A stretch of DNA of 64,000 bases from Kiritimatiellia bacterium (GTDB lineage: Bacteria > Verrucomicrobiota > Kiritimatiellia > CAIVKH01), in NCBI GenBank assembly GCA_023953695.1, contig JAMLJG010000012.1, positions 1 to 64,000 on the forward strand, in the 5' to 3' direction. Each line of letters begins with the position of its first letter. The first letter of the stretch is position 1. Shown here piece by piece: positions 18,122 through 25,146 of this stretch. The notes below the pieces were generated by a model. It ran no database searches and was not told the origin of the DNA. It saw only the letters and a list, made by a program, of their open reading frames with translations. A program made the translations under genes and the position numbers.

Positions 18122-19135
18122 TTATCGCCTTGCAGACATGCGATGTGCGCCGCACGAAGTCCTCACAACCAGTCGGGTCGGCACGGACTGCGGGTGCACG
18201 GAGTCGCGGTTTTCCATCAAATCAAGGGCGTGCTGCGCGGCGGCGTGTCCGATCAATTTCATCGGAACATGGATGGTGGTTAGGTTCAGGTGGCGCGCCA
18301 GATCGGTGTCGTCAAAGCCGGCCAAGGCCACATCTTCGGGCACGCGCACGCCGGCCGAGCGCAACACGGCATGGATACCCGCGGCCATCGCGTCGTTACC
18401 CGCGAAGATGGCGTCCGGCAGGGACTGATGTTCCCGCAGATACCTTTCCATGACCCGCACCCCGCTGTCCTCGGTAAAATCACCCCTCCAGATAAGTTCC
18501 GGGTCCATGACCAGGCCGTTCTTGCGCATGGTCTTGCGGAAGGCGAAGAGGCGCTCGCGCGCATCGAATGTTCTATCGGGTCCGGACACGAACGCAATCC
18601 GCCGATGCCCCTGATTGATCAAATGCTGGGTCATCGCCGTCGCGCCACTTCGGTTGTCAATGCCCACGAAGGGAAGCCCGCCCGCCTTGACCGGACGGTC
18701 AATCAGCACGATCGGCAGTTCCCACTGTTTTAGCTGTTGCAGAAAATCATCCTTCAAGGTCAGGTTCATCAGGATCAGGGCATCGGCCCGTCGCTCACGC
18801 ACCATGCGCGTGATCAATTCATGCTCGTCGAGCGGACCATGCGTAAACGCGGTGAGCAGGTGCACACTGAACTCGGACGCGGCCTCATCAATACCGCGCA
18901 GGATTTGGGTAAAGAATCCGTTGTCGAGATCCGGGAAAACCACCGCGATCATGCCGGTGCGGTTCATCTTGAGCGCCCGCGCGGCATGGTTCGGCTGGTA
19001 GCCCAATTTTTCCAGCGCGGCATGCACCCGCTTCCTGGTTTTTTCCGTGACCAGCGGACTCCCGTTCAATACCCGCGAAACTGTGGCCGTCGAAAAGCCT
19101 GTGGCCCGGCATACATCCCTGATCGTGGCACTCAT
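18122..19135 (-). CDS. LacI/GalR-family transcriptional regulator
   Basis: The 337-residue protein has an N-terminal helix-turn-helix (TIRDVCRATGFSTATVSRVL, residues 4-23), the hinge helix HAARALKMNRTG, and a periplasmic-binding-protein-like sensor domain (IAVVFPDLDNGFFTQILRG; GDFTEDSG; IFAGNDAMAAGI; DVALAGFDDTDLA). It normally acts as a dimer on CG-centred palindromes and releases DNA on binding a sugar or sugar phosphate. An operator-like site 14 bp before its own start suggests autoregulation, and five more sites front the surrounding carbohydrate genes. It is followed after 16 bp by the sorting-signal protein gene, so regulator and surface-display genes probably share a transcript. The inducer is unknown; sophorose or a beta-1,2-glucooligosaccharide is the inference. 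Confidence 0.95.
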   Translation of the reverse strand: MSATIRDVCRATGFSTATVSRVLNGSPLVTEKTRKRVHAALEKLGYQPNHAARALKMNRTGMIAVVFPDLDNGFFTQILRGIDEAASEFSVHLLTAFTHGPLDEHELITRMVRERRADALILMNLTLKDDFLQQLKQWELPIVLIDRPVKAGGLPFVGIDNRSGATAMTQHLINQGHRRIAFVSGPDRTFDARERLFAFRKTMRKNGLVMDPELIWRGDFTEDSGVRVMERYLREHQSLPDAIFAGNDAMAAGIHAVLRSAGVRVPEDVALAGFDDTDLARHLNLTTIHVPMKLIGHAAAQHALDLMENRDSVHPQSVPTRLVVRTSCGAHRMSARR

Positions 19136-19148
19136 GTTTGTTCCTTCA

Positions 19149-19162
19149 TGTAAACGTCTACA
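19149..19162. promoter_or_regulatory. LacI-family operator, TGTAAACGTCTACA, in front of lacI
   Basis: This palindromic site lies 14 bp upstream of the regulator's start codon, next to the AT-rich CATATTTATAG stretch on the minus strand that could serve as the -10 region. It suggests autorepression. Confidence 0.7.
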
Positions 19163-19187
19163 ACGCTATAAATATGGCGAATTGGAA

Positions 19188-20609
19188 TTATTGTAAAGCC
19201 ATAATTCCGTCTTTTTTGACCGACGAATCCCCCTCGCCCGCGCGGGCGACCATTCCGGTCCGCATGACCTCGCGGTACCAGCGGGCGCTTTCCTTTGGCA
19301 CGCGGCGCCAGGTCTCGAAGTCAACCCATACCAGCCCGAACCGCTGGCGGTACCCGTGCCCCCATTCAAAGTTGTCCATCCACGACCACACGAAGTATCC
19401 GGCCAGAGGGACGCCGGAGGCCATGGCTCGGTGCGCGGCGGCGAAATGTTCCCGCAGGTAGGCGATCCGCCGCGTGTCGTGAACGATGCCGTGTGTGCCC
19501 GGACCGTCGCCGAAACTGCACCCGTTCTCCGTAATGTAGTACTTGGGAAATGCATAATCTCGGTGCAAACGGACCAGTAGATCGTGCAGGCCGTCGGGAT
19601 ACACTTCCCACCCCATCTCGGTATAACGGCCGTCTCGGATGAGCGGCTCCAAGCTGTGCTGATTCAGTTTTTCCGGAACGACACCTGCACGGCTTACTTC
19701 GCGCGAGTAATAATTCACCCCGAGAAAATCGCACGGCACGGCGATCTCCGTCAGATCGCCGGCATGCACCAGTCCGAGCGCTTCCGGTTCCGGCACACCC
19801 TGACGGCGATAGTCTTCCACCACGTCGGACGGATATCCCCGGCCTGCCAGCGGATCAAGAAACCAGCGGTTGAAGGATCCGTCAAAGGCCCTCGCCTTAT
19901 CCGTGTCGAGCGCGTTATCCGTGGCCGCATAGGCCGGCGTGAGATTCAATACGATACCCACCTCACAGCCCGGACTGTTTCTCCGGATCACCGGCACCGC
20001 CCGCCCGTGCGACAACAGCAAATGGTGGGCTGCCGCCAGCGCCAGGAGGTCATTTCGCAAACCCGGCGCATGCTCACCGCGCCCGTGCCCCAGAATCGAG
20101 ATGCACCACGGCTCGTTATGCGTGAACCAATGCTTGACCCGGTCACCCAGCGCGGACGTGACCACATCCGCATACTCGACAAACGCATCTACCGTGGCGC
20201 GATGCGGCCATCCGCCCTGTTCCTGCAATACCTGCGGAAGGTCCCAATGATACAATGTGGCATAAGGCGTAATCCCCCGCTCCAGCAGGCCGTCCACCAA
20301 TCGCCGATAAAAATCGAGACCGCGCTGTTCCACCTTGCCCCGGCCGCGCGGCACGACGCGCGGCCAGGCAATGGAGAACCGGTACGACCGCACCCCCAGT
20401 GACTGCATCAGGTCCAGGTCGTCTCGCCAGCGATAATAGTGATCGCCGGGTGCGCTGCCGCTGGTGACATCACCTACACCGGTGGACATCTGGCAGAACC
20501 GATCCCAGATGGATTCGCCCTTCCCGTCCGCCTTCCACGCGCCTTCAATCTGATAAGCCGAGGTGGCCACGCCCCATACGAAATTTTGGGGAAACAACAG
20601 GTCATTCAT
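19188..20609 (-). CDS. GH1 family beta-glucosidase
   Basis: The 473-residue length is typical of GH1. The N-terminal signature FVWGVATSAYQIEGAW (residues 10-25) is present, the acid/base Glu is E166 in FTHNEPW (the usual TFNEP varies to THNEP), and the nucleophile is E361 in YITENG. WSWMDNFEWGHGY near residue 412 is the conserved aglycone/glycone site. There is no signal peptide, so it acts in the cytoplasm, hydrolysing terminal beta-linked glucose from short imported glucosides such as sophorose or cellobiose. Its start overlaps the end of the upstream lipoprotein gene by 8 bp, so the two are co-transcribed from the promoter with the operator at 22358. Confidence 0.95.
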   Translation of the reverse strand: MNDLLFPQNFVWGVATSAYQIEGAWKADGKGESIWDRFCQMSTGVGDVTSGSAPGDHYYRWRDDLDLMQSLGVRSYRFSIAWPRVVPRGRGKVEQRGLDFYRRLVDGLLERGITPYATLYHWDLPQVLQEQGGWPHRATVDAFVEYADVVTSALGDRVKHWFTHNEPWCISILGHGRGEHAPGLRNDLLALAAAHHLLLSHGRAVPVIRRNSPGCEVGIVLNLTPAYAATDNALDTDKARAFDGSFNRWFLDPLAGRGYPSDVVEDYRRQGVPEPEALGLVHAGDLTEIAVPCDFLGVNYYSREVSRAGVVPEKLNQHSLEPLIRDGRYTEMGWEVYPDGLHDLLVRLHRDYAFPKYYITENGCSFGDGPGTHGIVHDTRRIAYLREHFAAAHRAMASGVPLAGYFVWSWMDNFEWGHGYRQRFGLVWVDFETWRRVPKESARWYREVMRTGMVARAGEGDSSVKKDGIMALQ

Positions 20610-22314
20610 GGCGCCTCTCCAGGGTCATGGGATTAGATTTGTTTTTCGCGAAAATGTACCAGGCGGCGGCGGAGACAAATCCTTTGTCGAGTTCAACCCA
20701 GTCATACCCGCCCTTGCGGTTCACGGTGTAGGGAAGACCGCGGGTCGCCACGCCGTTGATCTCGATATCCATCAGCAATGCATCCAGTTGATTCGCGTAG
20801 AAATTTCCCCGCTCGATATCGCCAACGGCAAAATATCCGCAGGCCATGTGGCCGACACCGTCGATCCAGATGTTGTCGGTGATGTTGGCATCGGGACCAT
20901 GCCAGACGCCCGCAACGTCACGACCGTTGACCTTGATCGTTTTGCGGAAACGAAGATCGTAATCGGGAACGTTCATCAGCTCCGCCGCCTCCGGTCCGTA
21001 GGCCAGCACCCGCCAGGTGTAGAGATCAAGCGGCAGATTGTAACCGCCCAGCGAAGCCTCCAGCCATGCCCGGATTTTTTCGGCGCGCTCCACGTCGCCG
21101 ATCAACTTGAAGTAGGCATAGGCGTCAACATTGCCTTCGTGATGGCCGGCGGCTTCGTGCAACTGCCGGTCGCCGCGCCGCCAGCCATGCTGGACGAACC
21201 CGCCGGGACCGTCGGGCGATTCCTTGTACCAAGAGACCAGCAGGTCGTGGAGCAGTCCCTTGATTTCTTCGTAGCGTCCGGGGCCGAATGCGCGGTCATA
21301 ATGGTGATAGGCGAACAACAGCCAGAACAGGTCGCCCATCCACCGGTCGCTCATCTCCTCGCCGCGGTATACAACGCGCCCGTCCTCGATCTTTCGAGTC
21401 GCGTATTGAAAAAATCCGCGCGCCTCGCCGTTCAGGAAGAAATTCTGGAGCCTGGGATCCGTGTTGGCGCGGTCGGTTGCAGCGGCGAAAAAGTCGAGAA
21501 TGCGTTCGGCCCGCCCTTTTTCGCCCTTCACGATGAAGGCATTGGCCGCGAGCGCGTTGTTGAAGGTTTGCAGTTGCTGGTTTTCCATCGAGCCGAGCAA
21601 TTGCTGTTCCGGCGTGGTGGCGTCCTGCACCTGCTTCAGCCATTCGAGCACGAGCGGGTCTTCCGAAATCATCTCAGCGGCGCGGCGCTGGCGGAAACCG
21701 ATGCCGGGCAATTCGCGGTCGGGATCGAAACGAACGCCGGCGGGCGCGAGGGATGACGGCGTACCGGGTACGGCCAATCCGATTTGCTCAAACCAGACCA
21801 CGCCTTCTCCGCGGCCTGAAATGGCGAACGCCAACTCCTTGAGCCCGCTGAAGCTCCGATCGCCTCCCCACCAATGCTCGATGTGATTGGTATACACCAC
21901 GAATTCGGTCCATTCACGGTACTGATCCGCCATCGGCAATTTTCGCCCGAAGACCGAATGATCCGCATCCTCAAGTTTGATTTCCAAATCGCCTCCGCCG
22001 CTGGCCTTCATGAAAAAGCGCAAGGGGAGTTCCGGCGGCTTCGCCTCAGACAGCACGTGCCGCAATTCCACATAGCTGAAGTCGCCCACCAACTTGTAGC
22101 GCACTTCGAACCCCTGTCCGTGCGGAGTCGGAACCTGCGTCAACAGAACGGAACTTCGCCCCTCCGCGTTGGTGCGCCACTGCCCCGGTTCGTGCCTGAT
22201 TTCGGACAAGCCACGGCTCCCATCCGTCTCGGACGGCATCCTCTTCAGCTCTTGACAGCCGGCAACGGCAAACGCCAGACACGCTCCCGCGACAACGCAT
22301 TGAAACCCATTCAT
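20602..22314 (-). CDS. Lipoprotein with jelly-roll and helical-toroid-like domain, possible glycoside hydrolase of unknown family
   Basis: Start 22314 was chosen because it gives a clean lipoprotein signal (MNGFQCVVAGACLAFAVAGC, Cys at residue 20); the open frame extends 14 codons further. The 570-residue protein has a beta-sandwich-like region (about 60-195: FSYVELRHVLSE, LRFFMKASGGGDLEIKLEDA, ELAFAISGRGEGVVWFEQIG) and a mainly helical C-terminal region (about 230-560) with acidic and aromatic motifs such as DRWMGDLFWLLFAYHHYDRA and NITDNIWIDGVGHMACGYFA, resembling an alpha/alpha toroid. I do not recognise the family. Its operator and overlap with the GH1 gene tie it to glucan use. It could be a hydrolase, lyase or binding protein. 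Confidence 0.6.
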   Translation of the reverse strand: MNGFQCVVAGACLAFAVAGCQELKRMPSETDGSRGLSEIRHEPGQWRTNAEGRSSVLLTQVPTPHGQGFEVRYKLVGDFSYVELRHVLSEAKPPELPLRFFMKASGGGDLEIKLEDADHSVFGRKLPMADQYREWTEFVVYTNHIEHWWGGDRSFSGLKELAFAISGRGEGVVWFEQIGLAVPGTPSSLAPAGVRFDPDRELPGIGFRQRRAAEMISEDPLVLEWLKQVQDATTPEQQLLGSMENQQLQTFNNALAANAFIVKGEKGRAERILDFFAAATDRANTDPRLQNFFLNGEARGFFQYATRKIEDGRVVYRGEEMSDRWMGDLFWLLFAYHHYDRAFGPGRYEEIKGLLHDLLVSWYKESPDGPGGFVQHGWRRGDRQLHEAAGHHEGNVDAYAYFKLIGDVERAEKIRAWLEASLGGYNLPLDLYTWRVLAYGPEAAELMNVPDYDLRFRKTIKVNGRDVAGVWHGPDANITDNIWIDGVGHMACGYFAVGDIERGNFYANQLDALLMDIEINGVATRGLPYTVNRKGGYDWVELDKGFVSAAAWYIFAKNKSNPMTLERRHE

Positions 22315-22357
22315 GGCGACATAAGAACACGGGCGTGATTCCGATGCAAGCAGCAAT

Positions 22358-22371
22358 TGTTATCGTTTACA
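22358..22371. promoter_or_regulatory. LacI-family operator, TGTTATCGTTTACA, in an extended palindrome
   Basis: The core is flanked by GCAAT and ATTGC-type arms, so the symmetry reaches about 24 bp (22352-22376). It sits 44 bp upstream of the lipoprotein start on the minus strand and would control the lipoprotein-GH1 pair. Confidence 0.65.
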
Positions 22372-22460
22372 ATTGCAACCTGCGGGCCTTTTCGGCGAGC
22401 CCGTCGTCGCTCGCCTATCCGCGGTCGACCAGCGGGGCCGCGACGCCCCGCCTGCGGCGT

Positions 22461-22527
22461 CCTCAAACCTTGCCTCAATTCTCCGCTTCGCTCATTTTCG
22501 GCTCGATTCTCATCGCGGTTCCGGTCA
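22461..22527 (+). repeat. 67-bp direct repeat, copy 1
   Basis: This segment, from CCTCAAA to GGTTCCGGTCA, recurs at 23252-23318 with only a handful of differences. The core CTTCGCTCATTTTCGGCTCG is identical in both. The two copies bracket the lipoprotein gene at 22544-23146, like recombination sites around a cassette. Confidence 0.8.
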
Positions 22528-22543
22528 GTCGCATTCGATTCAG

Positions 22544-23146
22544 ATGATGAAGAGGATACTCAAGGCAATCGCCCTGATGACAGTGGCTGCAAGCGTGACC
22601 GGATGCGCTTCGCCACGGGCCTACCTCACTGACAGAGGGCGTGACCTAGCGGATATAGTCGCAATCGGTGCTGGGATGGGTGGCGGCGCGAAGGTTCGTG
22701 TCGGCCCTATCCAGACTGGCCTATTCGCCGACGTTCAGATGGCAGCGCTTCGCGGTGGTCAATTCCCCTGCGGAAATGATGCTTATATCCTTCCCAGCAA
22801 TTTCGACTTGGAAGCTCTCTTTACTGGGGTTGAGTCGTTCGACCCAAAATTCGGGCGATCGACGGCAAAGCAACGTCGCAAGAGTTTCACGGCCGAAGGG
22901 CATAACATACCCTTCATCATGATTGTTGACCATCCTGGATCACCCTCCTACTACACCCAAATCGAAGTGGCCGGTGGACTCCTCCTCAACGTGCGCCTTG
23001 GGTTCAACCCCGTTGAACTTCTCGATTTCCTCCTCGGATGGGTTGCTGTTGACATCTTCGACGACGACATCGAAATCAGGAAGGCTAACGAATCGAATCA
23101 ATCGCCCCATGTTCCGGCTCACAAGCTCGCCGAACCTGAACGCTGA
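22544..23146 (+). CDS. Small lipoprotein of unknown function
   Basis: The 200-residue product starts with a lipoprotein signal (MMKRILKAIALMTVAASVTGC, Cys at residue 21). The middle part has VRVGPIQTGLFADVQMAALR and a later VRLGFNPVELLDFLLGWVAVD, suggesting an outer-membrane-associated beta protein of a family I recall only as hypothetical proteins in Verrucomicrobiota-like genomes. It lies between two copies of a direct repeat, is less GC-rich than its neighbours, and has no operon partner. Cassette-borne genes often have this size and lipoprotein character. No function is assigned. Confidence 0.65.
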   Translation: MMKRILKAIALMTVAASVTGCASPRAYLTDRGRDLADIVAIGAGMGGGAKVRVGPIQTGLFADVQMAALRGGQFPCGNDAYILPSNFDLEALFTGVESFDPKFGRSTAKQRRKSFTAEGHNIPFIMIVDHPGSPSYYTQIEVAGGLLLNVRLGFNPVELLDFLLGWVAVDIFDDDIEIRKANESNQSPHVPAHKLAEPER

Positions 23147-23328
23147 CATTAGCGCAGACCACTCGCTCCACCAGCAACGACCCATGCGAGAGATGAATCA
23201 GGGCGTCATAGACGGTGCTATGCAAGGTGCCGTGACGCTCATTGCCGGCTCCCTCAAATCTCGCCTCAATTCTCGCTTCGCTCATTTTCGGCTCGATTCA
23301 CGCGCGCGGTTCCGGTCAACTTCGCCCT
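23147..23328. other. Spacer holding the second direct-repeat copy
   Basis: The spacer has no gene. Its second half (23252-23318) is copy 2 of the 67-bp repeat; the first half has GCGCTAATGTCAGCGTTC-type dyad symmetry just after the lipoprotein stop. The next gene's GTG start lies 11 bp after the repeat. Confidence 0.5.
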
Positions 23329-24255
23329 GTGCCAAAGGAAGAGACGATCAGAACGACCATTGGAATGCTTGTTGCGCCGGTTGCTGGTCTGCTGGTTGGC
23401 GTACTCGCCGCGAACATTGCGCATCCCCAAGGGTTCGGGTGGCTCGATGGTACGATTTCCCGGCCGTCGGCGGCTCTGATCTACATCACGATGATGAGCC
23501 CAATGGCATTTGGGGGGATGATCATTTTCGGATGCCCCACATCGCATTGGCTGACCAAGAATGGAATCACCTCGCTTGTCCCATACGGTCTTCTCGGCGC
23601 ACTCTTCGGACTTCTCACGCCAGCATTAATCTTCAACGTTATGGTCCTTCTAAAGCAGCACACTCTGACGCTACGGACTGCACTTCTTCCATTCGGCATC
23701 CTGCAACCAATCTCAGTGGGCATCACGACAGGCTTGGTGTTCTGGTTGATTGCAGTCAGAAAAAGGCGGGCACAGCAATCGGGTGGAGTGTGCGTCTCGC
23801 CAGTGACGTTCGGCGGCTCAATCCGCGTCAGCGCATCCACGCAAGTAAACAGCAAATCCGTCGTCCGCGCCTTCGTTGAGGCGATAAATGCGAAAGACTG
23901 GGCTCGCCTCCGCGCTGTTCTTGCTCCCGAATTCAGGCGTCACAGCGTCGCCGCCGGCGAGCCGGGTGTTCGCTCTGCTGAGGATCTTATTGCTTTCCTA
24001 GTGGCGGAATACGCAACGTTTCCAGACGCTCACGAAACTCTGCTCGACCTAGTGGCAGAAGGAGACAAGGTTGCCGCACGCCATCTATTTCATGGCACAC
24101 AACTTGGGCCCATGGGTCAATTCCCGCCGTCGGAAAAACTGCTGGAAGCCACCTATCTCGCGATCTACCGCATCGAGAACGGGCGCATCGTTGAGGCATG
24201 GGTCGAGTGGGACAACCTTGCTGGACTCAAGCAGCTTGGCTATAGTGCAGTCTAA
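23329..24255 (+). CDS. Membrane protein fused to a SnoaL-like domain
   Basis: This single open frame of 308 residues starts at a GTG (VPKEETIRTTIG). The first 145 residues form about four transmembrane segments (TIGMLVAPVAGLLVGVLAANI; ALIYITMMSPMAFGGMIIFG; YGLLGALFGLLTPALIFNVM; GILQPISVGITTGLVFWLI). After a linker (RKRRAQQSGGVCVSP) comes a SnoaL-like ester-cyclase fold of about 135 residues (VVRAFVEAINAKDWARLRAV; FHGTQLGPMGQFPPSEK; YRIENGRIVEAWVEWDNLAG). The two halves are unrelated families, and the linker looks like read-through intergenic sequence, so two cassette genes may have been joined by loss of a stop. The TAA stop lies inside the attC-like site at 24250-24304. Confidence 0.55.
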   Translation: MPKEETIRTTIGMLVAPVAGLLVGVLAANIAHPQGFGWLDGTISRPSAALIYITMMSPMAFGGMIIFGCPTSHWLTKNGITSLVPYGLLGALFGLLTPALIFNVMVLLKQHTLTLRTALLPFGILQPISVGITTGLVFWLIAVRKRRAQQSGGVCVSPVTFGGSIRVSASTQVNSKSVVRAFVEAINAKDWARLRAVLAPEFRRHSVAAGEPGVRSAEDLIAFLVAEYATFPDAHETLLDLVAEGDKVAARHLFHGTQLGPMGQFPPSEKLLEATYLAIYRIENGRIVEAWVEWDNLAGLKQLGYSAV

Positions 24256-24304
24256 CTTTTTCGCAGCCGACGGCCTCCGACGTCGGTTGAACTCTGGGTT
24301 CGAT
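24250..24304 (+). other. attC-like recombination site
   Basis: The sequence begins GTCTAAC (fits RYYYAAC), has an internal imperfect inverted repeat AGCCGACG / CGTCGGTT (24265-24288), then GAACTC and ends GGTTCGATG, close to the GTTRRRY core except for a C. The stop of the upstream gene is inside the left core and the ATG of the next gene begins at its right end, as in integron cassettes. No integrase gene is in the window. Confidence 0.45.
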
Positions 24305-25001
24305 GATTAAGATAACGAAACCAATCGGGCACATTGTCACCGCTTTGATTCTATTGCTCTATGCGTCAGGCTGTGCCTGTACGCAGTTTGTACAGAACAT
24401 GGGCAAAACGGATGCCCGCATCCAGCAACACGATGCCTACATGGACAACTTGGGCAACGTGTACATTGAAGCAGAGCTGAGCCGATTTCCCTTGAATAGA
24501 AAGTCGGCTAAGCACTCACTTGGCACACGCTATCTGATCCTCAATGCGCCCGGCTTTCAGGGCGCGGTTGAGAAACGCGTCGCAGAAGGCAGAACCTACC
24601 GGCGGCGAGATCAGGTCAGATTGGAAATTCACGCCAGCAACTACCAGTATCCCACAAGCGAGATCGAAGCACAGAAGGCTACTGGCTGGTACATGTACCC
24701 ACCCGACATGCTTGCACATCGGCATCCCGACCAACTGCCAGAGTACCTTCAAACGAATCAATGGACCCGATTTGCGCACGACTCCGTTCATGAGTTCAGC
24801 ATTCCTACAACCGTTGGGAATCAGCCTTACCTTGTGGATATCGAAGTCAGTATGCACGCCATGAATTCGCCCGATGATGTTCACCAAGCGGCGTGGGCCT
24901 ATCCATTCAAGATACTCATCGTTCCGGCCTTTGTAGTTGATGTGGTCACTTTCCCAATTCAGTACATATGGGTCATGTATCAGATCAGCAAGATACGATG
25001 A
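24303..25001 (+). CDS. Lipoprotein of unknown function
   Basis: The 232-residue product has a lipoprotein signal (ITALILLLYASGC-like segment; Cys at residue 24). The middle carries no motif I recognise; the C-terminal 40 residues are hydrophobic (YPFKILIVPAFVVDVVTFPI, then IQYIWVMYQISKIR), recalling small lipoproteins that end in a D-x-x-T-x-P-x-Q segment near the membrane. It starts directly at the attC-like site and has no ribosome-binding sequence of its own, as is common in cassette genes. Function unknown. Confidence 0.6.
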   Translation: MIKITKPIGHIVTALILLLYASGCACTQFVQNMGKTDARIQQHDAYMDNLGNVYIEAELSRFPLNRKSAKHSLGTRYLILNAPGFQGAVEKRVAEGRTYRRRDQVRLEIHASNYQYPTSEIEAQKATGWYMYPPDMLAHRHPDQLPEYLQTNQWTRFAHDSVHEFSIPTTVGNQPYLVDIEVSMHAMNSPDDVHQAAWAYPFKILIVPAFVVDVVTFPIQYIWVMYQISKIR

Positions 25002-25035
25002 TGATGCATCGGGTTACCATTAGGCCCCGGCGGAT

Positions 25036-25146
25036 GTGAGTTCGGTTCTTGGCGTCTGCACAGCGTTGACGTTCGTCGGGAGTTTCCTGTTCGCAAACGG
25101 TCTCTACAGCGCCCTTTCTCCGGCGCCGGTTCCGCATTGTTTGCGA
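25036..25146 (+). pseudogene. Fragment of a small membrane peptide at the end of the cassette-like island
   Basis: A GTG-started frame gives SSVLGVCTALTFVGSFLFAN, a plausible transmembrane helix, and then runs into the antisense of rimO. The natural end of the gene seems to be missing. It probably marks the right boundary of the acquired region. Confidence 0.3.
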
